The position numbers were made by a program, and so were the translations under genes. This document shows, in pieces, positions 5,023 to 11,047 of a stretch of DNA of 12,109 bases (its first letter is position 1; each line of letters begins with the position of its first letter). The stretch is from Pseudomonadota bacterium (GTDB lineage Bacteria > Pseudomonadota > Gammaproteobacteria > Burkholderiales > Burkholderiaceae_D): NCBI GenBank assembly GCA_023422955.1, contig JAFAGG010000059.1:1-12109 (forward strand). Direction: 5' to 3'. The notes under the pieces were generated by a model. It ran no database searches, was not told the DNA's origin, and saw nothing but the letters and a program-made list of their open reading frames with translations.

Positions 5023-7455
5023 ATGTCTACTGTATCCCAGCAAGGCATCGCCGTGGATTCCCCGTATGTGGTTCCTTTCGAAGACTTGCGCATGACGGAT
5101 GTCGAATCCGTCGGCGGAAAGAATGCCTCATTAGGGGAAATGATCAGTCAATTGGCAAGTGCCGGTGTGCGAGTGCCGACCGGCTTTGCCACGACAGCGC
5201 AAGCCTATCGCGACTTCCTTTCCCATCGCACCGACAATACGCCAGCGCTTGCCCAGCGCATCGCCGACCGGTTGGCCGCTCTCGATATTGATGATGTGCA
5301 AGCGCTGGCGTCTGCCGGTGCGGATATCCGGCAATGGATCAGCGATACTCCCTTTCCGCCCCGCCTCGAACAGGAAATTCACGCTGCCTACGATCAACTG
5401 GTGCAAGGCGGCACAGCCGAACTGTCGTTTGCCGTTCGCTCGTCGGCGACCGCAGAAGATCTCCCCGATGCCTCCTTCGCCGGCCAGCAGGAAACCTTCC
5501 TGAATGTGGTCGGCATAGCCAATGTGCTGGAAGCGATCCGGCATGTATTCGCCTCGCTCTATAACGATCGCGCCATTTCCTATCGCGTGCACAAGGGATT
5601 TGCCCATGAAGAAGTGGCCTTGTCTGCAGGCGTGCAGCGCATGGTGCGCTCCGATGTCGGCGCGGCCGGCGTGATGTTTACCATGGACACCGAATCCGGT
5701 TTTCGCGGTGTGGTGTTCATTACTTCCAGCTATGGACTGGGCGAAACCGTGGTGCAGGGTGCCGTGAATCCGGATGAATTTTATGTGCACAAGCCCATGC
5801 TGGCCGAAGGCAAGACGGCCATCATCCGGCGCAATCTCGGCTCCAAGCTGATCAGGATGGAATTCACCGACGATCGCAAGGCCGGGCGCTCGGTCAGGAT
5901 GGTCGATGTGGAACTGGGCATGCGCAATCGTTACTCGCTGAGCGATGCGGAAATTACCGAGCTGGCACGCTACGCAGTCATCATCGAGAAGCACTATGGA
6001 CGCCCCATGGATATCGAGTGGGGCAAGGATGGCCGCGATGGCAAGCTGTATATCCTGCAGGCCCGGCCGGAAACGGTGAAGTCGCAGGTCAAGCACAGCG
6101 ATGGCCAGCAGCGCTACAGGCTCAAGAGCCGCGGAGCCGTGCTGGCAAGCGGACGGGCAATCGGCCAGAAAGTCGGCACCGGGCCGGTGCGGGTGATCAG
6201 CGATCCTTCGCAAATGGCCAAGGTGCAGCCGGGCGACATTCTTGTGGCCGACATGACGGATCCGAACTGGGAGCCGGTAATGAAACGTGCTGCCGCGATT
6301 GTCACCAATCGGGGCGGGCGCACCTGCCATGCCGCCATCATTGCGCGCGAGCTGGGTGTGCCGGCCGTGGTGGGCTGCGGCAACGCGACCGAATTGCTGA
6401 AAGATGGAACGCTGGTGACGGTTTCATGTGCGGAAGGCGATGAGGGGAAAATTTACGAAGGCGTGCTTGAAACCGAGATGATGGAAGTCACGCGCGGCGA
6501 TTTGCCGGAGCTGCCGCTGAAGATCACGATGAATGTGGGCAATCCGCAGCTGGCCTTTGACTTCCAGGCCATTCCCAATCATGGCGTGGGACTGGCGCGC
6601 CTGGAATTCGTCATCAACAACAATATCGGCGTCCATCCCAAGGCGATTCTTGACTATCCGAATATCGATGCCGATCTCAAGAAAGCGGTGGAGTCGGTCG
6701 CACGCGGACATGCCTCGCCGCGCGGGTTTTATGTCGACAAGCTGGCTGAAGGCGTTGCCACCATCGCGGCGGCTTTCTGGCCCAAGCCGGTGATCGTGCG
6801 CCTGTCCGATTTCAAGTCAAACGAGTACAAGAAACTGATAGGCGGTTCACGCTACGAGCCGGACGAAGAAAATCCCATGCTGGGTTTTCGCGGCGCCGCG
6901 CGTTATCTGTCCGCCGATTTTGCCGAAGCCTTCGCAATGGAATGCGAGGCGATGAAGCGTGTGCGCAATGACATGGGCCTGAGCAATGTCGAAGTCATGG
7001 TGCCTTTCGTCCGCACGCTGGAGCAGGCACGCAAGGTGGTGGACTTGCTGGCGAAGAACGGCTTGCGCCGCGGTGAAAATGGCCTGCGCCTGATCATGAT
7101 GTGCGAAGTGCCTTCCAATGCCATCCTGGCGGACGAATTCCTGGAATATTTCGATGGTTTTTCCATAGGCTCAAACGACCTGACCCAGTTGACGCTGGGC
7201 CTGGATCGCGATTCGGGCATGGAGTTGCTGATGGCAGATTTCGATGAGCGCGATCCGGCTGTGATGGCGCTCTTGTCCAGGGCCATCAGGGCGTGCCGGG
7301 CACAGGGCAAGTATGTCGGCATCTGTGGCCAGGGGCCGTCGGATCATCCCGATTTTGCCGCGTGGCTGATGAAAGAGGGTATCAGTTCGCTCTCGCTCAA
7401 TCCGGATTCGGTACTGGATACTTGGCAAAGACTGGGCGTGGACAAGGCCGCCTGA
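5023..7455 (+). CDS. ppsA: Phosphoenolpyruvate synthase PpsA
   Basis: PEP synthase converts pyruvate, ATP and water to PEP, AMP and phosphate, the entry to gluconeogenesis from three-carbon acids. The product has 810 residues (E. coli 792). The N-terminal ATP-grasp (PPDK_N) domain spans about 20-365, with SVGGKNASLGEM, VRSSATAEDLPDASFAGQQETFLNV and DIEWGKDG. The swivelling phosphohistidine domain carries GGRTCHAAIIARELGVPAVVG, with His436 as the phosphate carrier and Thr434 two residues before it as the site expected to be modified by PpsR. The C-terminal TIM-barrel PEP/pyruvate domain shows GFRGAARYL, FDGFSIGSNDLTQLTLGLDRDS and ICGQGPSDHP, with the conserved Cys at 768. The ATG at 5023 is preceded five bases away by AGAGG (5013-5017). 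An in-frame extension to 4975 lacks family similarity. It is convergent with smpB. Confidence 0.97.
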   Translation: MSTVSQQGIAVDSPYVVPFEDLRMTDVESVGGKNASLGEMISQLASAGVRVPTGFATTAQAYRDFLSHRTDNTPALAQRIADRLAALDIDDVQALASAGADIRQWISDTPFPPRLEQEIHAAYDQLVQGGTAELSFAVRSSATAEDLPDASFAGQQETFLNVVGIANVLEAIRHVFASLYNDRAISYRVHKGFAHEEVALSAGVQRMVRSDVGAAGVMFTMDTESGFRGVVFITSSYGLGETVVQGAVNPDEFYVHKPMLAEGKTAIIRRNLGSKLIRMEFTDDRKAGRSVRMVDVELGMRNRYSLSDAEITELARYAVIIEKHYGRPMDIEWGKDGRDGKLYILQARPETVKSQVKHSDGQQRYRLKSRGAVLASGRAIGQKVGTGPVRVISDPSQMAKVQPGDILVADMTDPNWEPVMKRAAAIVTNRGGRTCHAAIIARELGVPAVVGCGNATELLKDGTLVTVSCAEGDEGKIYEGVLETEMMEVTRGDLPELPLKITMNVGNPQLAFDFQAIPNHGVGLARLEFVINNNIGVHPKAILDYPNIDADLKKAVESVARGHASPRGFYVDKLAEGVATIAAAFWPKPVIVRLSDFKSNEYKKLIGGSRYEPDEENPMLGFRGAARYLSADFAEAFAMECEAMKRVRNDMGLSNVEVMVPFVRTLEQARKVVDLLAKNGLRRGENGLRLIMMCEVPSNAILADEFLEYFDGFSIGSNDLTQLTLGLDRDSGMELLMADFDERDPAVMALLSRAIRACRAQGKYVGICGQGPSDHPDFAAWLMKEGISSLSLNPDSVLDTWQRLGVDKAA

Positions 7456-7467
7456 AAACAAGGCGAA

Positions 7468-7488
7468 CGGGAAGCGGGAAGCGGGAAA
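7468..7488. repeat. Three tandem CGGGAA(G/A) heptamers
   Basis: CGGGAAG, CGGGAAG and CGGGAAA follow one another directly between the ppsA stop and the terminator hairpin. The embedded GGAAGCG occurs at 7470-7476 and 7477-7483, and again as the 3' arm of the terminator from 7524. The upstream copies could therefore compete for the terminator's 5' arm. Confidence 0.6.
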
Positions 7489-7508
7489 GGCAAGAGAAAA
7501 GGAAATGC

Positions 7509-7534
7509 AGACCGCTTCCTTCGGGAAGCGGTCT
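7509..7534. terminator. Shared terminator hairpin between convergent ppsA and smpB
   Basis: AGACCGCTTCC (7509-7519) and GGAAGCGGTCT (7524-7534) form a perfect 11-pair stem. It is closed by TTCG in the extra-stable C(UUCG)G context. In the minus direction (smpB) the stem is followed by GCATTTCCTTTTCTC, a T-rich tail. In the plus direction (ppsA) the 3' flank is not T-rich, so that direction is less sure. The last two bases overlap the smpB stop codon. Confidence 0.8.
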
Positions 7535-7982
7535 AGCGTCTATGCTGCTTCATGATGCTTTGCTGTTCGCGCTGCCAGTCGCGTTCTTTCTCGGCATCGC
7601 GCTTGTCGTGCTGTTTCTTACCCTTGGCGAGGCCGATTTCACACTTGATGCGGCCGCGCTGGTAGTGCAGGTTTAGCGGCACCATGGTATAGCCGGCGCG
7701 TTCCACCTTGCCGATCAGCTTCTTGATTTCCTCGCCTTTTAATAGCAGCTTGCGCGTGCGCACCGGGTCGGGCTGGACATGTGTTGAAGCAGTGAGGAGC
7801 GGGCTGATATGGGCGCCGAACAGAAAGACTTCGCCATTGCGTACGATTACATAAGCTTCTTTCAACTGCACCCGGCCCGCACGAATAGCTTTGACTTCCC
7901 AGCCTTCCAGCACCATGCCTGCTTCAAAGCGTTCTTCAATAAAGTAATCGTGAAAAGCTTTTCTGTTATCAACTATCGTCAT
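7533..7982 (-). CDS. smpB: SsrA-binding protein SmpB
   Basis: SmpB binds tmRNA and places it in the ribosomal A site to rescue ribosomes stalled on broken mRNAs (trans-translation). The 149-residue product has the family start MTIVDNRKAFHDYFIEERFEAG, the conserved beta-barrel stretch LEGWEVKAIRAGRVQLKEAYV, HISPL, RTRKLLLKGEEIKKLIGKV, and the basic tail GLAKGKKQHDKRDAEKERDWQRE, which becomes ordered in the decoding site. I chose the ATG at 7980-7982; upstream codons up to 8030 are in frame but give residues unlike the family and would overrun the promoter region. No Shine-Dalgarno sequence precedes it, and a predicted start of transcription near 7994 would give a leader of only about 12 bases. 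It is divergent from ratA, an arrangement common around smpB. Confidence 0.97.
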   Translation of the reverse strand: MTIVDNRKAFHDYFIEERFEAGMVLEGWEVKAIRAGRVQLKEAYVIVRNGEVFLFGAHISPLLTASTHVQPDPVRTRKLLLKGEEIKKLIGKVERAGYTMVPLNLHYQRGRIKCEIGLAKGKKQHDKRDAEKERDWQREQQSIMKQHRR

Positions 7983-8000
7983 AAGGGCAGGAGGGCGTCG

Positions 8001-8030
8001 GTTACAATTACGGTTTTGCGATTCTATCAA
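8001..8030. promoter_or_regulatory. Overlapping face-to-face promoters for smpB and ratA
   Basis: On the minus strand TTGATA (8030-8025) and TGTAAC (8006-8001) are separated by 18 bases and face smpB. On the plus strand TTACAA (8002-8007) and TATCAA (8025-8030) are separated by 17 bases and face ratA. The same two hexamer positions serve both directions. The best single element is TTGATA (five of six matches); the others match at three or four positions. Predicted leaders are about 12 bases (smpB) and 8 bases (ratA). Confidence 0.4.
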
Positions 8031-8044
8031 ACGGTTGGGATGCC

Positions 8045-8476
8045 ATGGCAGTTGTACACAAATCCGTACTGCTCGGCTACAGCGCAGAGCAGATGTTTGC
8101 GCTAGTGGATCGGGTGGAAGACTATCCTCAATTCTTGCCCTGGTGCGGCGGCGTCGACGTAAAGGAACGATCGGAACACCGATTGGTCGCCACCATACAG
8201 ATTAACTATCATGGCATCAAGCAAACCTTTACCACTGAGAATACCAATCAGCCGCCTACGCTGATGAAGATGAGATTGGTGGAAGGACCCTTCAAGCATC
8301 TGGATGGCACCTGGGTATTCAAGCCCTTGCGCGACGATGCATGCAAGATCGATTTTGAATTGCATTACGAGTTTTCCAGCCGCTTACTGGAAAACCTGAT
8401 CGGCCCGGTATTCAACATGATCGCAAACAGCTTCGTCGAATCCTTCCGCAAACGCGCCGAGACAGTCTATGGCTGA
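8045..8476 (+). CDS. ratA: RatA-type START/CoQ-binding family protein
   Basis: The 143-residue protein belongs to the polyketide cyclase/Coq10-like START family that includes E. coli RatA (PasT, YfjG). Signatures are the N-terminal SAEQMFALVDRVEDYPQFLPWC, the central strand-rich core with TFTTENTNQPPTLMKMRLVEGPFKHLDGTW, and the C-terminal helix FNMIANSFVESFRKRAETVYG. In E. coli the family has been reported as an inhibitor of 70S ribosome formation, while the eukaryotic relative Coq10 binds ubiquinone. Which role applies here cannot be told from sequence. The ATG at 8045 is used; GGGA at 8037-8040 is a weak and close ribosome-binding site. An ATG at 8040 is in another frame. The 3' end overlaps rnfH by eight bases, forming a probable two-gene unit divergent from smpB. 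Confidence 0.9.
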   Translation: MAVVHKSVLLGYSAEQMFALVDRVEDYPQFLPWCGGVDVKERSEHRLVATIQINYHGIKQTFTTENTNQPPTLMKMRLVEGPFKHLDGTWVFKPLRDDACKIDFELHYEFSSRLLENLIGPVFNMIANSFVESFRKRAETVYG

Positions 8477-8783
8477 CAGGGCTGGCAACGAGGACGAGCT
8501 CCGGATTCAGGTGTGCTACGCGGAGCCGGCCCGTCAGGTCTTGCATGAATTGATTCTGCCGGTAGGCGCAACCATAACTGATGCGCTCATGAAGAGCGGT
8601 ATTGCCGAGCGCCTTCCGGCAGCAGAGCTGGAAGCGTGCAAGGTAGGCATTTATGGCAAGCTCAAGACACGGGAAACCGTATTGCGAGACCGGGACAGGG
8701 TGGAAATCTACCGGCCGCTGCAGGCCGATCCCAAGGACGCGCGCCGTCGTCGCGCCGAAAAGAAGACGCGCAACAAGGTTTGA
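8469..8783 (+). CDS. rnfH: RnfH/RatB-family protein (UPF0125)
   Basis: The product is a 104-residue ubiquitin-like beta-grasp protein of the RnfH family (E. coli RatB/PasI/YfjF). The core contains IQVCYAEPARQVLHELILPVGATITDALMKSGI, KVGIYGKLKTRETVLRDRDRVEIYRPLQADPKDARRRRAEK, and the last part, VEIYRPLxxDPKxxRRxRA, is the family hallmark. The name comes from its link with rnf electron-transport genes in Rhodobacter. In enterobacteria it sits beside ratA and was proposed as its partner or antidote, but this remains unsettled. The ATG at 8469 lies inside the end of ratA (eight-base overlap), which implies coupled translation. Its stop is only 15 bases from the stop of the convergent DUF4124 gene, with no clear terminator between. 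Confidence 0.9.
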   Translation: MADRAGNEDELRIQVCYAEPARQVLHELILPVGATITDALMKSGIAERLPAAELEACKVGIYGKLKTRETVLRDRDRVEIYRPLQADPKDARRRRAEKKTRNKV

Positions 8784-8798
8784 TAAATCCTTAAGCGC

Positions 8799-9290
8799 TT
8801 AGCGGCAGTCCTTGAGATGATCGCGCATTCTCGCCATTTCGGCGTCGCGCTGATTTTCGTTCATAATTTCCATGCCGCCCTGGTCCGAAGCTTGCCGTAT
8901 CGGACGCCCCGTTTCCATCATGCGCAGGTTTTCGCGGGCGATGTTGCAATTCTTTTTCTTGTTTTCCGCCGCGAGTTTCTGTTCCCTTTTCTCCTTGTCC
9001 TGTTCCTGCCGTTGTTCGCGGCGCTTCATGAACTCGGCATTCTGTTCCACCCAGCCTGGCGTGGAAGACTCCTGAGCGGCGCCGGCAGGCCTGGAAGGCG
9101 ATACGTCCGCATTGCCCGGTTGGCGCACGATGCGATCCTGCGGCACTGAGGAGGGAGGCGGGGCATCTGAATACTGTACGGTGCCATTGGCATCGCGCCA
9201 TGCCCACTGTGCCCAGGCGGGAGAGACGGACAAACCCAGCACGAGGGCCAGGCTTAGGGAGCATGCATAGGTGAGACGCTGGTGCCGCAT
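8799..9290 (-). CDS. Secreted DUF4124-domain protein
   Basis: The 163-residue product starts with a Sec signal peptide: basic MRHQR, a hydrophobic core TYACSLSLALVLGLSVSP, and an AWA-Q cleavage site after residue 27. The mature N-terminus WAWRDANGTVQYSDAPPPSS matches the DUF4124 pattern (aromatic, W/Y-x-D-x-x-G-x-x-x-Y/F-S/T-D-x-P-P). A Pro/Ser-rich linker and a highly charged, probably helical segment (about 88-114, Arg/Glu/Gln/Lys-rich) follow. The C-terminal part has Cys115 and Cys162, which could form a disulfide in the periplasm; a pair flanking NL-x-x-x-E-x-G-R-x-I is usual in betaproteobacterial members. The function of the family is unknown. The ATG at 9288-9290 is chosen because GAGGA (9300-9296) lies five bases upstream and the signal peptide begins there. 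It is divergent from guaB and convergent with rnfH. Confidence 0.88.
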   Translation of the reverse strand: MRHQRLTYACSLSLALVLGLSVSPAWAQWAWRDANGTVQYSDAPPPSSVPQDRIVRQPGNADVSPSRPAGAAQESSTPGWVEQNAEFMKRREQRQEQDKEKREQKLAAENKKKNCNIARENLRMMETGRPIRQASDQGGMEIMNENQRDAEMARMRDHLKDCR

Positions 9291-9321
9291 AAGTATCCTC
9301 GTTTGTTGCCGAAATGAGAGG

Positions 9322-9350
9322 ATTTCGCCACGGCAGTGACGGCCTGTCAA
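9322..9350 (-). promoter_or_regulatory. Candidate promoter for the DUF4124 gene
   Basis: A perfect TTGACA -35 (9350-9345 on the minus strand) is followed after 17 bases by CGAAAT (9327-9322), a poor -10. The -10 position is part of a six-base inverted repeat, CGAAAT (9310-9315) and ATTTCG (9322-9327), which might be an operator. The perfect -35 is the main support. Confidence 0.4.
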
Positions 9351-9411
9351 TGGCGCTCCGCTTGAAACGCCAAAAACCATGCCGGGAAGCGACTGCTTTG
9401 TTGGATTTCTG

Positions 9412-9423
9412 TATAATGCGGCT
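9412..9423 (+). promoter_or_regulatory. guaB promoter: consensus -10 with GC-rich discriminator
   Basis: TATAAT (9412-9417) is a perfect -10. No good -35 lies 16-18 bases upstream. The following six bases, GCGGCT (9418-9423), form a GC-rich discriminator of the kind found at stringently controlled (ppGpp-repressed) promoters. Transcription would start near 9424, giving a leader of about 20 bases that includes AGGAA (9434-9438), five bases before the guaB ATG. Confidence 0.65.
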
Positions 9424-9443
9424 TTGCGCCTATAGGAACCACT

Positions 9444-10904
9444 ATGCGTCTACTCCAAAAAGCACTCACATTCGATGATGTGCTGCTTGTGCCGGCATAT
9501 TCCGCCATACTTCCCAAAGATACTTCCCTCGATACCCGCCTGACTCGCAATATCAGCCTGTCGATTCCGCTGGTGTCAGCTGCCATGGATACGGTGACTG
9601 AAGCACGCCTGGCTATCGTGATGGCCCAGGAGGGTGGAATCGGTATCATCCACAAGAACATGAAGGCAGCTGACCAGGCCCGTGAAGTGGCCAAGGTCAA
9701 GCGCTTCGAATCGGGCGTGGTACGCGACCCGATCACCATTCCTCCGACCATGCGTATCCGCGACGTGATCGCGTTGCGTCAGCAGCATGGTATTTCCGGC
9801 TTTCCGGTGGTTGAAGGCAGCAAGGTGGTCGGCATCATCACCAACCGCGACCTGCGCTTCGAAGAAGAGCTGGATGCGGAAGTGCGCACCAAGATGACGC
9901 CGCGCGAGCGCCTGATCGTGGTCGGCGAAGACGCGGACCTGGATGAAGCCACGCGCCTGATGAGCAAGCACCGCCTGGAGCGCGTGGTCGTGGTGAACGA
10001 CGATTTCGAGCTGCGCGGACTGATCACGGTCAAGGACATCGAGAAGTCGACCGAGCATCCGTTTGCCTCCAAGGACGAACTCGGCAAGCTGCGCGTGGGC
10101 GCGGCTGTCGGTGTCGGTCCCGACAATGACGAGCGCATCGACCTGCTGGTCAAGGCCGGTGTGGACGTGATCGTCGTGGATACGGCTCATGGCCATTCCA
10201 AGGGCGTGCTGGACCGCGTGAAATGGGTCAAGACCAATTATCCGCATGTGCAGGTCATAGGCGGCAACATTGCGACGGCCGAAGCAGCGCTCGCTTTGGT
10301 CGAGCATGGAGCTGACGGCGTGAAGGTCGGTATCGGTCCCGGTTCGATCTGCACCACGCGCATCGTGGCTGGCGTGGGCGTGCCGCAGATCACCGCGATT
10401 TCCAATGTGGCAGAGGCTTTGAAAGGTACGGGCGTGCCGTGCATCGCCGACGGTGGCATCCGCTTCTCCGGGGACGTCTCCAAGGCTCTGGCTGCCGGTG
10501 CATCCTGCGTGATGATGGGCAGCATGTTTGCCGGTACCGAAGAAGCGCCGGGCGAAGTCATTTTGTTCCAGGGACGCAGCTACAAGGCCTATCGCGGCAT
10601 GGGCAGCCTGGGCGCGATGTCGCAAGGCTCGGCCGACCGTTATTTCCAGGACCCGGCCAACAACGCCGACAAGCTGGTTCCCGAGGGCATCGAAGGCCGC
10701 GTGCCTTACAAAGGCAGCGTGCTGACTATCATTTACCAGTTGGTAGGCGGAGTCAGGGCAACCTTGGGATATTGCGGTTGCGCGAACATCAATGACTTGT
10801 GTGACAAGGCCCAATTCGTGGAGATCACGGCAGCCGGCATGAGTGAATCGCATGTCCATGATGTGCAAATCACCAAGGAAGCGCCGAACTATCGCGCAGA
10901 TTAA
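9444..10904 (+). CDS. guaB: Inosine-5'-monophosphate dehydrogenase GuaB
   Basis: IMPDH oxidises IMP to XMP with NAD+, the committed step of guanine nucleotide synthesis. The 486-residue product is full length (E. coli 488). The first catalytic segment has ALTFDDVLLVPAYSAILP and PLVSAAMDTVTEARLAI. Two CBS domains follow at about 93-147 (PITIPPTMRIRD, GIITNRDLRFE) and 152-206 (RGLITVKDIEKS), where purine nucleotides bind as allosteric effectors in many family members. The second half of the barrel shows VDTAHGHSKGVLD, IGGNIAT and the signature GPGSICTTRIVAGVGVPQ, with catalytic Cys303. The mobile flap YRGMGSLGAM and the C-terminal end ITKEAPNYRAD complete it. The ATG at 9444 is preceded by AGGAA. 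guaA follows in the same direction after 143 bases, so the two probably form one transcriptional unit, perhaps with an internal regulatory structure. Confidence 0.98.
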   Translation: MRLLQKALTFDDVLLVPAYSAILPKDTSLDTRLTRNISLSIPLVSAAMDTVTEARLAIVMAQEGGIGIIHKNMKAADQAREVAKVKRFESGVVRDPITIPPTMRIRDVIALRQQHGISGFPVVEGSKVVGIITNRDLRFEEELDAEVRTKMTPRERLIVVGEDADLDEATRLMSKHRLERVVVVNDDFELRGLITVKDIEKSTEHPFASKDELGKLRVGAAVGVGPDNDERIDLLVKAGVDVIVVDTAHGHSKGVLDRVKWVKTNYPHVQVIGGNIATAEAALALVEHGADGVKVGIGPGSICTTRIVAGVGVPQITAISNVAEALKGTGVPCIADGGIRFSGDVSKALAAGASCVMMGSMFAGTEEAPGEVILFQGRSYKAYRGMGSLGAMSQGSADRYFQDPANNADKLVPEGIEGRVPYKGSVLTIIYQLVGGVRATLGYCGCANINDLCDKAQFVEITAAGMSESHVHDVQITKEAPNYRAD

Positions 10905-10918
10905 TATCGTGCAGATTT
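10891..10918 (+). repeat. 15-base near-perfect tandem duplication at the guaB stop
   Basis: ATCGCGCAGATT (10891-10902) and ATCGTGCAGATT (10906-10917) differ at one of 12 positions and have a period of 15 bases. The guaB stop codon (10902-10904) lies between the copies. It looks like a small slippage or duplication event at the end of the gene. Confidence 0.55.
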
Positions 10919-10948
10919 CCCTGTTCCGCTCAGATGAGGGGCAGGGAA
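10917..10948 (+). other. Hairpin in the guaB-guaA spacer
   Basis: TTCCCTG (10917-10923) pairs perfectly with CAGGGAA (10942-10948). Inside, CC-G-CTC (10926-10931) can pair with GAG-G-GG (10936-10941) around an AGAT loop, with one G/G mismatch and an unpaired TT. No T-run follows, so it is not a classical terminator. It may protect the guaB mRNA end or form part of a larger regulatory fold. Confidence 0.55.
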
Positions 10949-10958
10949 GTCGGGCATA

Positions 10959-11022
10959 CGGCGCCAGTCTGATGCAATCGAGAAACCGGAAACGGATGCT
11001 CAATTTTGCAGCGCTGGCGCCG
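10959..11022 (+). promoter_or_regulatory. Long inverted-repeat element directly upstream of guaA
   Basis: CGGCGCCAG (10959-10967) is the exact reverse complement of CTGGCGCCG (11014-11022), a nine-pair GC-rich stem enclosing 46 bases. Inside it TGCAA (10973-10977) can pair with TTGCA (11006-11010), and CCG-GAAA-CGG (10986-10995) forms a small stem with a GNRA tetraloop. A T-rich stretch CTTGTTTATTTACCTTTTTCC follows in two adjoining parts (about 11023-11043). The guaA ATG comes at 11048 without a Shine-Dalgarno sequence. The arrangement resembles a long-range attenuator or structured 5' leader, but no known riboswitch class is recognised. Confidence 0.5.
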
Positions 11023-11047
11023 CTTGTTTATTTACCTTTTTCCAATC

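Noticed and set aside
5131..6330. A 399-codon minus-strand open frame opposite ppsA, and a 342-codon one opposite lpxB (903-1931).
   Set aside because: Both are antisense shadows of conserved genes with no ribosome-binding site or family signature.
8792..8801. Perfect ten-base palindrome TAAGCGCTTA between convergent rnfH and the DUF4124 gene.
   Set aside because: Without a loop it cannot make a terminator hairpin. A single ten-base palindrome could be chance, and half of it overlaps the DUF4124 stop codon.
9576..11003. A 475-codon open frame on the minus strand opposite guaB.
   Set aside because: It is an antisense shadow of a GC-rich, codon-biased gene. Its translation is His/Arg/Ala-rich without recognisable motifs, while the plus strand encodes an intact IMP dehydrogenase.
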